From: Helicobacter monodelphidis
GTDB lineage: Bacteria; Campylobacterota; Campylobacteria; Campylobacterales; Helicobacteraceae
Length of the DNA: 40,188 bases
Direction: 5' to 3'
NCBI RefSeq assembly: GCF_003288845.1
Contig: NZ_NHYN01000018.1
Span: forward strand, 1 to 40,188
The stretch's first letter is position 1; each line of letters begins with the position of its first letter. The position numbers and the translations under genes are program-made. Positions 26,427 to 34,956 of this stretch are shown here, piece after piece. The notes beneath the pieces were generated by a model, which did no database searches, was not told the origin of the DNA, and worked only from the letters and a program-made list of their open reading frames with translations.

Positions 26427-28067
26427 CTACCTTGCTTGTTTTTTGCAATTAAGCATTGTTTTTAAAAAAGATGTAATCAATGGATTTGGGCTTTGCAAGC
26501 GAGAGGTGAATTCGGGGTGAAATTGTACTCCAATAAACCATGTGTGTTCCGCAATTTCCAAAGCTTCAATTAAGCCATTAGATTCACCGCTTACAATTAG
26601 TCCTGCAGTTTCAAATTGAGAACGATATGCAGGGTTTACTTCATAGCGATGACGATGTCGTTCTTTAATGCTACTGTATCCTTGATAGGCATCTTGAAGG
26701 CGACTGTTGGCTTTGATTTGGCATTCATATTCCCCTAATCGCATTGTTCCACCCATCGGGGAAGTTTTTGTGCGAATTTGTTTTTCGCCATTTTGGTCAA
26801 TAAAATCTTGAATAAGATAAACAACAGGATCTGAAGTTTCTTTGTCGAATTCAACAGAATCTGCCCCCAACACTCCAAGATGATTACGCATAAACTCAAT
26901 GAGAGCAAGTTGCATACCTAAGCAGATTCCAAGAAAGGGGACATCGTTTTCTCTTGCATAACGAATCGCTTCCATTTTTCCTTTGACCCCACGCATTCCA
27001 AAACCACCTGGAACTAAAATGCCATCGACATATTCAAGTACTTCCACCCCCTTATTTTCAATTTCCTCACTATCGCACCATTTTATATTAACGCGTATAT
27101 CAAGATTAGCACCAGAATGAATCAATGCTTCTGTAAGGGATTTGTAGGATTCTTTAAGATTGAGATATTTACCCACAAATGCGAGAGTAACCTCTTCTTT
27201 TGGGGAAAGAATTTGCTTAACAAGCCTGTCCCAATCATTTAAGTTTGGTTCAAGTTTTTCAAGTTGTAGATAGCGTGTAATGGGGGAAAGTAATCCTTCA
27301 CGCATAAAATTAATTGGAACTTGATAGATAGAAGGTGCGTCTTCTGCGACAATGACAGAATCTAAATTTACATCGCACGAAAGTGAAAGTTTTTTCTTTA
27401 ATTCTGATGGGAGTGGTTTTTCAGAACGTGCAATGATGACTTGAGGCGTGATGCCAATGCGACGCAATTCTTGCACGCTATGTTGTGTTGGTTTTGTTTT
27501 TAATTCTCCAGCAGCCTTAATAAGAGGGATTAGTGTGACATGTACACTCATCACTTGCCGACTACCTAATTCTTGTTTGATTTCACGCATTGCCTCTAAA
27601 AAAGGTAATCCCTCAATATCGCCCACAGTACCACCTAACTCTACAACAAGAACTTCAACTTCTTCACTTGCAAGACGAATCCTATCTTTAATTTCATCTA
27701 CAATATGTGGCACAATTTGGATTGTTTTGCCTAAATACCCACCTTTACGTTCTCGTTCAATCACTGCAGAATAAATTTGTCCAGTTGTAAAATTATTTTT
27801 TGATGAGAAGTTAACATCTAAAAAACGTTCATAATGCCCAATATCTAAGTCAGTTTCTGCTCCATCATAAGTTACAAAGACTTCTCCATGTTCAAAAGGG
27901 CTCATCGTTCCAGGATCGACATTGATGTAAGGATCAATTTTTAAAACTCCAACCTTGAATCCTGAATGCTTTAAGAGTGTAGCGATGGAAGAAGAAGTGA
28001 TGCCCTTGCCAAGAGAGCTTAAAACCCCACCTGTAACAAAAATATAACGTCTCTGATTGTTGTCCAT
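26427..28067 (-). CDS. pyrG: CTP synthase
   Basis: A 546-aa amidoligase that makes CTP from UTP and glutamine. N-terminal synthase domain starts [18 protein letters not shown]-terminal glutaminase has [16 protein letters not shown] (nucleophile Cys) and GVQFHPEF (His-Glu). ATG 28067 ([10 protein letters not shown]) is chosen because AAGGA lies eight bases upstream; the ATG at 28076 has AAGG directly against it, and the track upstream to 28142 lacks any site. A TATAAT -10 box lies at 28099-28104 (minus). Confidence 0.95.
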   Translation of the reverse strand: MDNNQRRYIFVTGGVLSSLGKGITSSSIATLLKHSGFKVGVLKIDPYINVDPGTMSPFEHGEVFVTYDGAETDLDIGHYERFLDVNFSSKNNFTTGQIYSAVIERERKGGYLGKTIQIVPHIVDEIKDRIRLASEEVEVLVVELGGTVGDIEGLPFLEAMREIKQELGSRQVMSVHVTLIPLIKAAGELKTKPTQHSVQELRRIGITPQVIIARSEKPLPSELKKKLSLSCDVNLDSVIVAEDAPSIYQVPINFMREGLLSPITRYLQLEKLEPNLNDWDRLVKQILSPKEEVTLAFVGKYLNLKESYKSLTEALIHSGANLDIRVNIKWCDSEEIENKGVEVLEYVDGILVPGGFGMRGVKGKMEAIRYARENDVPFLGICLGMQLALIEFMRNHLGVLGADSVEFDKETSDPVVYLIQDFIDQNGEKQIRTKTSPMGGTMRLGEYECQIKANSRLQDAYQGYSSIKERHRHRYEVNPAYRSQFETAGLIVSGESNGLIEALEIAEHTWFIGVQFHPEFTSRLQSPNPLITSFLKTMLNCKKQAR

Positions 28068-28098
28068 ATAATTCATCCTTAAGCCCTTATTTTTTGGG

Positions 28099-28104
28099 AT
28101 TATA
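28099..28104 (-). promoter_or_regulatory. -10 box of pyrG
   Basis: TATAAT on the minus strand (ATTATA on plus), 32 bases before the pyrG ATG. No -35 box is visible. Confidence 0.45.
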
Positions 28105-28208
28105 GCTTTTATTTGCTTAAGAATCTGAATATCTCTTGACACTTCCTTTAAATTACTTTACACTATAGGGATTTGTTTTTAATTCTTTTGAAAAATAAGG
28201 AAACTTTA

Positions 28209-29816
28209 ATGGTTCAGGTAACAAACTTAAGTATGCAATATGCGAGCAAAAAGCTTTTTGAGAATGTAAATTTAAAGCTTGATGCGGGGAAACGTTATGG
28301 TTTGATTGGTGCGAATGGAGCAGGTAAAAGCACATTTTTGAAGATTTTAAGTGGAGAAGTTGAGGCGAGTAGTGGCGAGATTTCTTTTAGTCCCCATACG
28401 AGATTAGGGGTTTTAGGACAGAATCAATTTGCATTTGAAGAATTCAGCTTAAAAGATGCGGTTTTGTATGGCAATAAACGTCTCTATGACGCTGTTAAGG
28501 AGAAAGAATATCTCTATACGAATGGAGATTTAGAAGATGAAAAAGTGAATGAGAGATTAGGAGAGCTTGAAATTATTTGTGCCGAAGAAGACCCAACTTA
28601 TGAATATGATATTGAAATTGAAAAGCTTTTGGAAGATTTGGGTTTTGAGGCTTCTTTGCATAATGAATATATGAAGACCTTGACGGGTGGAGATAAGTTT
28701 AAAATTCTTTTAGCACAAGTTTTGTTTCCTAAACCCGATATTTTATTTCTTGATGAGCCAACTAATAATCTTGATTTAAAAACAATTTCTTATTTAGAAG
28801 AAAGATTAAAGCATCATGAAGGGACAATAGTTGTAATTAGCCACGATAGGCATTTTCTGAATAGCGTTTGTACGCATATTTTGGACCTAGATTTTAAAAA
28901 ATTGCGTGAATTCAGTGGCAATTATGACGATTGGTATATTGCTGCAACATTGATTGTAAAGCAACAGGAGATGGAGAGAGCAAAAAAGCTGAAAGAAAAA
29001 GAAGAATTAGAAAATTTTATTGCAAGATTTTCTGCGAATGCTTCTAAGGCGCGTCAGGCAACAAGTCGTCAAAAACAGCTAAATAAGCTTGATATTCAGT
29101 CTTTAGAGGTTTCTAGCAGAAGAGACCCAAGTATTATTTTTAAACCTAATCGTTTGATGGGTAATGAGGCATTAAATTTAGATAATATTTCTTTTTTTTA
29201 TGGCGATTTACAGATTTTAAAAAAATTAAGCCTGACAATTTTACCGGGTGATAAAATCGCCTTGATTGGAAGAAATGGAATCGGAAAAAGTACCTTTTGT
29301 CGATTAATTTGTGAAGAATTGCAGCCTCTTGAAGGTAAAGTAAAATGGGGTGCGACGATTGAACGTAGTTATTTTCCACAAAATGCGACAGAAGTTGTAT
29401 TTGGACAGGAAAGCTTATATGAATGGTTAAGAAATTATGATAAAAAGAAAGAAAGTGGTGAAATTCGTAATGCTTTGGGTCGTATGTTGTTTAGTGGTGA
29501 GGAGCAAGAAAAGAGTGTTGAATCTTTGAGTGGTGGCGAAAAACATCGACTTGTGTTGAGTAAAATTATGCTTGAAGGTGGAAATTTTTTGATTCTTGAT
29601 GAACCGACGAATCACTTGGATTTAGAAGCAATTATTGCATTAGGAGAGGCGTTGTATAAGTATCAGGGTAATGTCATTTGTGTGAGCCATGATAGGGAGT
29701 TGATTGATGCATTTGCAAATCGTATTATAGAATTTAAAGATGATTATGAGGTGATTGATTTTAAAGGGAGTTATGAAGAATATTTGGAATTCCAAAATAC
29801 AAAGCTATTTTCTTAA
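28209..29816 (+). CDS. ABC-F family ATPase (YbiT-like)
   Basis: A 535-aa protein with two ABC cassettes and no membrane domain. Cassette 1: Walker A GANGAGKST (~37-45), signature LTGGDKFK, Walker B ILFLDEPTNNLDL. The linker (~245-310) is Lys/Glu-rich with SRQKQLNKLD. Cassette 2: GRNGIGKST, SLSGGEKHRLVLSK, FLILDEPTNHLDL. ABC-F proteins bind the ribosomal E site and relieve stalls. It is a housekeeping type, not a known resistance variant, as far as can be seen. The ATG at 28209 has AAGGA seven bases upstream; the earlier frame from 28173 does not. Confidence 0.93.
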   Translation: MVQVTNLSMQYASKKLFENVNLKLDAGKRYGLIGANGAGKSTFLKILSGEVEASSGEISFSPHTRLGVLGQNQFAFEEFSLKDAVLYGNKRLYDAVKEKEYLYTNGDLEDEKVNERLGELEIICAEEDPTYEYDIEIEKLLEDLGFEASLHNEYMKTLTGGDKFKILLAQVLFPKPDILFLDEPTNNLDLKTISYLEERLKHHEGTIVVISHDRHFLNSVCTHILDLDFKKLREFSGNYDDWYIAATLIVKQQEMERAKKLKEKEELENFIARFSANASKARQATSRQKQLNKLDIQSLEVSSRRDPSIIFKPNRLMGNEALNLDNISFFYGDLQILKKLSLTILPGDKIALIGRNGIGKSTFCRLICEELQPLEGKVKWGATIERSYFPQNATEVVFGQESLYEWLRNYDKKKESGEIRNALGRMLFSGEEQEKSVESLSGGEKHRLVLSKIMLEGGNFLILDEPTNHLDLEAIIALGEALYKYQGNVICVSHDRELIDAFANRIIEFKDDYEVIDFKGSYEEYLEFQNTKLFS

Positions 29817-29830
29817 TAAAGCGGTTCGTT

Positions 29831-30559
29831 ATGCTACAACCTATGCGTAGTGTAAGCTCTAGATCTCTTTTGAGGGAAGCAAAATATGCAATATTTATTT
29901 TGGATAACGAGGACAAGGAGGATTATTTTCTTGCTCTCACGCAAGAAATGCTTCAAAATCGTCAAAATCCAAAGAAGCTTTATAGTGGGGCAACAAGGGT
30001 AAGGACTGAGCTTTTAGCGGCGTTATCTCAATTAGGGGAAGTAAAAACAGCTAATGTCTGGGCAAGAAAATTAATTATCGAACAAAAGGCAATTGAAGAA
30101 TTACGTCATCTGATTGAGATGCGTTTGAGAGAATATGAGATTTATGGCGTTACTGAAATACACTTGCAAGATGCTGAGGTGAATTCTTCACATATCCAAT
30201 TTGTTGGTGTGAGGGCAGAAGAAGCAGAGTTGATCATTGCAGAGATTCTTGTTAAAATGGGCTATGAAGATAGTCTACAGTCTGCAATTAGTCGTAAAAT
30301 AGCGACACAAGAAACAGATATAGAGATTTCTAAAGAGGATACGCAAGACATTCCATTACAAAAGCAAGAAATTAAAAAAGAACAGAAAAGGCAAAGATAT
30401 TCCATAGAAGAATTAAAAGAATCTAAAGAAATACTTTTCCATCAATTGGTTGAATTTATACAAAAAAAATCTTTTACAATGGCAATCCGAAAAAGAAAGT
30501 TAGAAATTAAAAAATTAAGTACAGCTGAACTTTTGAATAGATTTTATAGGAGAAGGTAA
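29831..30559 (+). CDS. Hypothetical protein
   Basis: A 242-aa soluble protein without signal peptide or membrane helices. It is helical, with charged stretches; a Lys/Glu/Gln-rich segment (about 170-200) looks disordered, and the end is strongly basic (AIRKRKLEIKKLS, FYRRR). Residues 55-160 (SGATRVRTELLAALSQLG and beyond) look like a compact domain, unrecognised. It follows the ABC-F gene by 14 bases, so it is co-transcribed. The basic tail suggests RNA or ribosome contact, which would suit the neighbour; this is inference. Confidence 0.75.
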   Translation: MLQPMRSVSSRSLLREAKYAIFILDNEDKEDYFLALTQEMLQNRQNPKKLYSGATRVRTELLAALSQLGEVKTANVWARKLIIEQKAIEELRHLIEMRLREYEIYGVTEIHLQDAEVNSSHIQFVGVRAEEAELIIAEILVKMGYEDSLQSAISRKIATQETDIEISKEDTQDIPLQKQEIKKEQKRQRYSIEELKESKEILFHQLVEFIQKKSFTMAIRKRKLEIKKLSTAELLNRFYRRR

Positions 30560-30564
30560 AATAA

Positions 30565-30939
30565 CGAATAAGTGGAATTGTTATTTTGTTTATTTGTTCT
30601 ATCTTTATATCTAAAAAGAAAAACAATAAAAGGGCTACAAAGTTTATTAAAGGTATTAATGAGGGCAAAAGTGATGGCGGCATTGATTTAATTGCATATA
30701 AAGATAAGGATATGCTTCTTATGTAATGTAAAAATTGGGAATATTCGCAAACCAAACAAGAACATTTGAGGATATTTTTGGGTGATTGCACAGCATTTAT
30801 GGATAAAAATCGCAAGAAATATCATAAAAGAAACATAAGACGTGTGTTTGTAACAAGTTGTGAAAAGGTTGATTTTGGTGTGAAAAAGTTTTTACAAGAA
30901 AGCGATATGGAATATGTAATTGTGCCATATCAAAAATAG
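30565..30939 (+). pseudogene. Restriction-endonuclease-like (Mrr/DxnQxK) pseudogene
   Basis: One frame runs from 30565 to TAG 30937-30939, interrupted only by TAA at 30724-30726. It encodes a membrane helix (GIVILFICSIFI), then GKSDGGIDLIAYKDKD, the stop, then CKNWEYSQTKQEHLRIFLGD and a C-terminal VFVTSCEKVDFGVKKFL. Family members read D...(I/L)QCKNW, where Q and K are catalytic; here the Gln codon (CAA) has become TAA, a single C to T change that removes the active site. There is also no ATG: ATA at 30568, about 11 bases after AAGG, may be a mutated start. A two-hit dead nuclease, in a membrane-anchored form. Right after the hypothetical gene's stop. Confidence 0.7.
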
Positions 30940-30992
30940 AGTGTTTTGATTTTGGATTCTATATATCCAGTAGATAGTATAAATATTTCAGC

Positions 30993-30998
30993 TATAAT
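30993..30998 (+). promoter_or_regulatory. -10 box of the adenylyltransferase gene
   Basis: TATAAT 33 bases before the TTG start at 31032, with AAGGAG eight bases before that start. Confidence 0.45.
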
Positions 30999-31031
30999 AT
31001 CAATAATTTATGATGATAAGGAGCAAAAATC

Positions 31032-32006
31032 TTGCGAAGTGAAGAAGAAGTTTTTTATACGATTTTAGAATTTGCAAATGCGACAAAAGCAGTTCGGCTC
31101 GTTACCCTAGAGGGTTCGCGTGCTAATAGCCATATCAAAAAAGATAGATTCCAAGATTATGATATTTCGTTTTTTGCCACTCCTAGCGATATAGAAATGC
31201 TCAAAACTGATGAGAGGTGGCTTATGCATTTTGGCGAATGTGTTATGATGCAAAAGCCCGAATCTATGGAGCTTTTCCCGCCTGATTTGCGTGAGGGTTG
31301 GTTGAGTTATCTTATGCTTTTTAGCGATGGGGTGCGAATTGATTTGACGCTTATTCCGCTTGATGATGTGGGATTTTATTTTGCTCACGATAAGCTTGTG
31401 CGCGTCTTGCTTGATAAGGATAATCTCGCTCCTAACAGGCTTGTGGCGAGTGATAGCGACTTTTGGATACCGCCACTTACGCAGAGGAGTTTTGAGGATT
31501 GTTGTAATGAATTTTATTGGCTCTATCACAATGCCTTTAAGGAGATAATAAGAGATGAGATTCTAAGTGCGAATTTCTATCTCAACGCGATGAGGGAAAC
31601 TCTGCTAATCCTGCTCTCATGGCGCGTAGGACTAAAAACGATGAAAAATAAGAAATGTTTAAAACATAGAAATATTGCTCATCAGACGCTAGATTCTATA
31701 AAAACTTTGCAAGATACGCTAGATTCTAAGAATCCTAATGCTCATAATCCCAAAAACTCACTCACTTATCATTTTCATTTTTCACTCGGGAAACATTCTA
31801 AGTTTCTCCCGCAATATCTCTCTAAAAAGTCGCGCAAAAATCTCTACAAAAGTTTTCATTTAGGAGCAAAAAAAGAAGCAAAAAAATCTCTCAAATGCCT
31901 TGATAGAATCTTCCATAAAAATGCAAAAAAACTATGCAAGTATGACTTCACTTATCCTCATTATCGCAGGAATGTGAAGCGGTGGTGCGAGATTTTGGAG
32001 CAATAA
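31032..32006 (+). CDS. ANT(6)-like aminoglycoside adenylyltransferase
   Basis: A 324-aa nucleotidyltransferase of the AadE/streptomycin 6-adenylyltransferase type. EGSRANSHI (27-35) and QDYDISFF supply the GSR loop and catalytic Asp residues; VRIDLTLIP gives the third acid. The C-terminal half keeps YLNAMRETLLILLSWRVGL and FHFSLGKHSKFLPQYLS. Family members average about 300 aa; the extra length lies near residues 205-245, which is Lys/Asn/Ser-rich and contains a 13-base direct repeat (31686-31698, 31716-31728, giving TLDS twice). TTG start, AAGGAG eight bases upstream. Base use is visibly less AT-rich than neighbours, so it is probably acquired. Resistance activity is not proven. Confidence 0.8.
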   Translation: MRSEEEVFYTILEFANATKAVRLVTLEGSRANSHIKKDRFQDYDISFFATPSDIEMLKTDERWLMHFGECVMMQKPESMELFPPDLREGWLSYLMLFSDGVRIDLTLIPLDDVGFYFAHDKLVRVLLDKDNLAPNRLVASDSDFWIPPLTQRSFEDCCNEFYWLYHNAFKEIIRDEILSANFYLNAMRETLLILLSWRVGLKTMKNKKCLKHRNIAHQTLDSIKTLQDTLDSKNPNAHNPKNSLTYHFHFSLGKHSKFLPQYLSKKSRKNLYKSFHLGAKKEAKKSLKCLDRIFHKNAKKLCKYDFTYPHYRRNVKRWCEILEQ

Positions 32007-32010
32007 GTGC

Positions 32011-32016
32011 TATAAT
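32011..32016 (+). promoter_or_regulatory. -10 box of the TIGR04076 gene
   Basis: TATAAT 36 bases before the ATG at 32053, immediately behind the adenylyltransferase stop, so the gene likely has its own promoter. Confidence 0.45.
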
Positions 32017-32052
32017 TTTGCATTATGTTACAAATGCTTAAAAGGAAGATTA

Positions 32053-32403
32053 ATGAAAAAAATTCAAATTGAAGTTATTAAGACACATTTTGATGAGGAT
32101 TTGGCTAAAGAATATGGTGTCAAAAGTCCTTGCCCCGCACACAAAGTAGGTGAAGTTTTTATCAGTAATGGTTTTGATAAACCTGAAAATTTTTGCGATG
32201 AGGCTTGGAAAGCGATTTATCAATATGTTTTTGCCCTAGCACACATGGGGGAAAATGAGATTTTTTATTTCAAAGATTGGATTACAAAGCCAAAGGTTGC
32301 AATAAATTCGTGTAATGATGGAGTGCGTCCTGTGATTTTTAAACTCACGCAACTTGATGAAGAATCCAAAACACCAGAACTTTATCAGAGAGATGAAGGG
32401 TAA
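32053..32403 (+). CDS. TIGR04076 family protein
   Basis: A 116-aa protein with the layout of TIGR04076: an opening strand VIKTHFDEDLAKEYG, SPCPAHKVGEVF, an FC-x-x-AW segment (NFCDEAWKAIY) and a closing NSCNDGVRPVIFKL. Conserved Cys residues (SPCP, NFC, NSC) suggest metal or redox chemistry, but the function of the family is unknown. The start has AAGGA six bases upstream. It stands alone in the variable island. Confidence 0.75.
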   Translation: MKKIQIEVIKTHFDEDLAKEYGVKSPCPAHKVGEVFISNGFDKPENFCDEAWKAIYQYVFALAHMGENEIFYFKDWITKPKVAINSCNDGVRPVIFKLTQLDEESKTPELYQRDEG

Positions 32404-32645
32404 TAACATGGAGTTATTTTATAAATTTTTATAATCAAGCGACTTTGTAGGGCTAAGTTTTAAAATACAATATCATTTTTTTATTTGATGAAAATGTTTG
32501 GATATTTTTAAAGGGTGAAAAGGTATTTTTTATTTATTATAAAAAAATAAATTTTGAAGTTTTAGAGTAAAAACAATACAGTACGAATTATGTTTAAAGA
32601 GTAACTTTCTTTTTTATGTAGTCTAGCGTAGAAAGGAGGTTAGAA
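32404..32645. other. AT-rich spacer
   Basis: No gene is seen between the TIGR04076 stop and the small gene at 32646. It contains runs of T and A with a weak TTTATTTATTATAAAAAAATAAA-like palindromic patch near 32535; no clear terminator. Confidence 0.3.
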
Positions 32646-32729
32646 ATGAAAAAGACTTTAAGGCTTATCGTTCAAATGATAGCCTTAGAAGGAATAATCC
32701 ATCCGCGACAAAAGGATTTTAGATGTTAG
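32646..32729 (+). CDS. 27-aa small protein or leader peptide
   Basis: ATG at 32646 has a near-perfect ribosome site (AAAGGAGG, eight bases upstream), the best in this stretch. The 27-residue product is basic at the start (MKKTLRLIV), with a short apolar core and a basic, Cys-ending tail (HPRQKDFRC). Its TAG overlaps the ATG of the next gene by seven bases, so ribosomes that finish it could restart on the membrane protein. That makes a coupling leader likely; a free role of the peptide is possible. No family recognised. Confidence 0.45.
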   Translation: MKKTLRLIVQMIALEGIIHPRQKDFRC

Positions 32730-33034
32730 GTATATCGCTAAGCATTTGTTCAATGGTGATTGTTTTGCTATTTGTTAAGAGAAAACTTCTTGTATTTTGT
32801 TTTTGGATTCTGTTTTGTTTTGTTCCATTTTCGTGCTTCGTATATGATGGCGAATCCTCAAACCTACATTATGCGTATGGAATGGGAACTCAAGAAGTAA
32901 TAGAAGTTTGGTTTGGAATTATCTTTATGAGTTCTACTTGGGCTTTAGGGTTTTTTCTTGTTGCGTTGGTTATCTATTTTATTCTTAAAATTTTACTCCT
33001 TGCCCTTAAAGTTGCATTCAGGGATTACTATTGA
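32723..33034 (+). CDS. Small membrane protein
   Basis: A 103-aa protein with three hydrophobic segments (about 3-17, 22-38 and 66-92). The short loop after the second helix (VYDGESSNLHYAYGMGTQE) is polar. No ribosome site of its own is clear; translation likely depends on the 27-aa gene that overlaps its ATG. Its TGA overlaps a TTG (33031) that opens the toxin-like fragments. No family recognised; holin-like or toxin-export roles cannot be judged. Confidence 0.5.
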   Translation: MLGISLSICSMVIVLLFVKRKLLVFCFWILFCFVPFSCFVYDGESSNLHYAYGMGTQEVIEVWFGIIFMSSTWALGFFLVALVIYFILKILLLALKVAFRDYY

Positions 33035-33281
33035 AAACCATTGAAAAAATTGGCACACTTTATAATGCCTTAGCTAAAGAGAGAATCTCAAGCTATGGGA
33101 GAGTGCTACAATACTATTATGATAATCAAACTTGGCTAGGTGATGAGGAAAGAGATTGTGGAGGATAGCTTTAGAAAACGGCTTATATAATGAATATATC
33201 ATAGTTAATATTTTTGAATTTTCTATCCCTGCTACTGGTGGGGCATTGAAATTAACAAGAGGTGTTAGAGATAGTGGATAG
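33031..33281 (+). pseudogene. Frameshifted remnant of a large polymorphic-toxin protein
   Basis: Two overlapping frames give protein-like sequence with no shared start: frame A (33031-33168) ends in QYYYDNQTWLGDEERDCGG; frame B (33156-33281) reads LENGLYNEYIIVNIFEFS and IPATGGALKLTRGVRDSG. One frameshift near 33160 joins them. The ATGGALKLTRG style is typical of the linker that precedes C-terminal toxin modules in filamentous haemagglutinin or CDI-like proteins. The intact module follows in frame A after another shift. Interpreted as the eroded end of a toxin scaffold. Confidence 0.45.
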
Positions 33282-33582
33282 GTTACCTACAGCCAAACAA
33301 TTAGGACTTTCAGCAAGCAAAAGGGTTCATTTTGTAAAAACCTCAAAAGAATTAAACACTCTTATCAGCCAACTCACTCAAAATGCCAAATATATAGGGA
33401 AAAGATACAATACAATGAAAATTAAAAAGACACAGAAAATAGAACAAGTAGAGGTAGATTTATATATGCTAGATGATGGCACACAAATTAATATTCGTTT
33501 CAACTCTCAAACAGGGGGTAAATCAATCGATATAGACAGAAAATACAAAACCATACATAATTTGGAGACTTTAAGAAAATGA
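33262..33582 (+). CDS. Candidate toxin C-terminal module
   Basis: A 106-aa frame from GTG 33262 (GTG 33274 also possible; neither has a convincing ribosome site). It reads DRLPTAKQLGLSASKRVHFV, then helices, then EVDLYMLDDGTQINIRFNSQ and GGKSIDI, a beta-rich end that resembles the compact C-terminal domains of polymorphic toxins. No catalytic family can be named. It overlaps the next gene by four bases (ATGA), the standard toxin-immunity arrangement. The scaffold upstream is frameshifted, so it may be silent or an orphan module. Confidence 0.5.
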   Translation: MLEIVDRLPTAKQLGLSASKRVHFVKTSKELNTLISQLTQNAKYIGKRYNTMKIKKTQKIEQVEVDLYMLDDGTQINIRFNSQTGGKSIDIDRKYKTIHNLETLRK

Positions 33583-34244
33583 TTTATAAAGTATTAGAAT
33601 CTAAAAATGGAATGTTGTTTGAAAAACTCTATAAAAACAATATAGATAAAATAATCGCTAACAATCTCGGCGATGAAGCACTTGATATAAAGATTTTGCT
33701 CACTTATCCACATATCACAAAGATTGATATTTTGGAATATTTTGAATACTATGCTTTGAGTGAAGCGGGGCTAGATTATGAAATCGATGAGGCATTTTTG
33801 GGGAGATATGACATATATCCGCTTGATAATTTAAGTAAGGAATTGTGCGAGAATGACCCCCGCCCTAGCTATGCAAGCGAGTATATTGGTGTGATTGGGG
33901 AGTTGTTTTTGGGGGAGATGATAGACTTTGAGCTAAAAGATGAAGAGCGAAGCTTATTTTATGCTTTTAATTCATCATTTGAGGCATGGAGGTATTTTAG
34001 AGATAAATTTTTGCTGACTTATACGGGGTTTTTGTATGATTTTGATAGGGATAATGTCAAAACAAGCTGGGAAAATCCCTCTCAATGGAACTCGTGGGAT
34101 ATAAATGTAGCAAGAACCCCCGAAGGCACAAAATACTTCAACGAGATTCTCTGCCCTAGATTCTATAAGAAATACAAAGACTTAGAAGTAGAGATAGATT
34201 CTAAAGGGAATATTGTGCGTTGGATTGGAGAGATAAATAGGTAG
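33579..34244 (+). CDS. Candidate immunity protein
   Basis: A 221-aa acidic, soluble protein (FEKLYKNNIDKIIANNLGDE; DIYPLDNLSKELCENDPRPS; SWENPSQWNSWDINVARTPE). No domain is recognised, and there is no signal peptide or membrane helix, which fits a cytoplasmic immunity protein. Its ATG overlaps the stop of the toxin-like module, so they are co-translated. Acid charge opposite a basic toxin module is usual in such pairs. The gene has more G/C in its codons than neighbours, suggesting transfer. Immunity is inferred from position. Confidence 0.5.
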   Translation: MIYKVLESKNGMLFEKLYKNNIDKIIANNLGDEALDIKILLTYPHITKIDILEYFEYYALSEAGLDYEIDEAFLGRYDIYPLDNLSKELCENDPRPSYASEYIGVIGELFLGEMIDFELKDEERSLFYAFNSSFEAWRYFRDKFLLTYTGFLYDFDRDNVKTSWENPSQWNSWDINVARTPEGTKYFNEILCPRFYKKYKDLEVEIDSKGNIVRWIGEINR

Positions 34245-34340
34245 GTAGATGAATCCCAAGTGGGAGATATGATGCAAAGTGGCATAATGGAAGTCTTAAC
34301 AATGTGCTGAAGCTTCATAATGGCTAAAGGAGCTATTTAA

Positions 34341-34802
34341 ATGAAAAATACATTACTATCTTTAAGCATATTTCTTATTATCATCGCAGTTATTAGTAGC
34401 ATAAATCTAGCACTTTTCTATCAGCAGTGGAATCTTATGCTCTTATGTATAGAGTTTATAAAATCGCTTGCTTTGTTTAGTGTGGCATATATAGGATTTA
34501 GACTAATTAAGCGACTTTGTAAGCAAAATTTAAAAACAGCTTGTGTAGATTCCAATAAAAAGCATTTTATGCTAAAAATATTTTTGTATTGCATTGCAGT
34601 TTGTATTTGTGCGATTGTTACTGCCATACTCATCAAGCATCCTAGTGTAAGTTTTGCGTTTGATGTATTTTTGATTGAAGTAATAATACTTGTGCTATCT
34701 CTTAGTCTTTGGATACTTTTTTATTTTTCTGTCCATTCTCATTCCTTTGTTTTTTTAGTCGCAATTTCCATTTTTAACTATTTTATGTTAAAATTCTCAT
34801 AG
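34341..34802 (+). CDS. Four-helix membrane protein, unknown
   Basis: A 153-aa protein with four predicted membrane helices (about 4-24, 32-52, 76-96 and 108-130) plus a hydrophobic end. A basic loop (RLIKRLCKQNLK) lies between helices two and three. The ATG has AAAGGAG eight bases upstream. It follows the candidate immunity gene by 96 bases and ends head-on with a small minus-strand gene, which overlaps its last 20 bases. Could be a second immunity or holin-like protein; no family recognised. Confidence 0.5.
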   Translation: MKNTLLSLSIFLIIIAVISSINLALFYQQWNLMLLCIEFIKSLALFSVAYIGFRLIKRLCKQNLKTACVDSNKKHFMLKIFLYCIAVCICAIVTAILIKHPSVSFAFDVFLIEVIILVLSLSLWILFYFSVHSHSFVFLVAISIFNYFMLKFS

Positions 34803-34908
34803 CACAGTGAATTCCCCATTTTTTGGGAGGTGAGTAGCTTTTACAACCACCCCTAACGATAATTTTGCCTGTGGTCTCTGACCACCTTAAAGTTACTCGC
34901 TTTTTCAT
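34783..34908 (-). CDS. 41-aa basic peptide, second gene of a small pair
   Basis: ATG at 34908 has GAAGG seven bases upstream. The product opens MKKRVTLRWSETTGKIIVRG and continues with a CKSYSPPKKWG turn and a Cys-Ala-Met end; it is strongly basic, with two Cys, and no membrane helix. It follows a 33-codon membrane peptide by 48 bases on the same strand and would share its promoter. The mRNA contains a perfect GTGGTC/GACCAC hairpin at 34871-34885 inside the coding part. It overlaps the end of the convergent membrane gene. No family recognised. Confidence 0.4.
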   Translation of the reverse strand: MKKRVTLRWSETTGKIIVRGGCKSYSPPKKWGIHCAMRILT

Positions 34909-34956
34909 TGTGCAACCTTCTTTTTAGCCCCCTTGCTGTGGTTTACTCCTTGTTTT

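Noticed and set aside
31107-31529. 140-aa minus-strand frame opposite the adenylyltransferase
   Set aside because: Reverse shadow of a recognised family protein.
34245-34340. Short frame ending MQSGIMEVLTMC between immunity candidate and membrane gene
   Set aside because: No ribosome site and too short to judge; treated as spacer.
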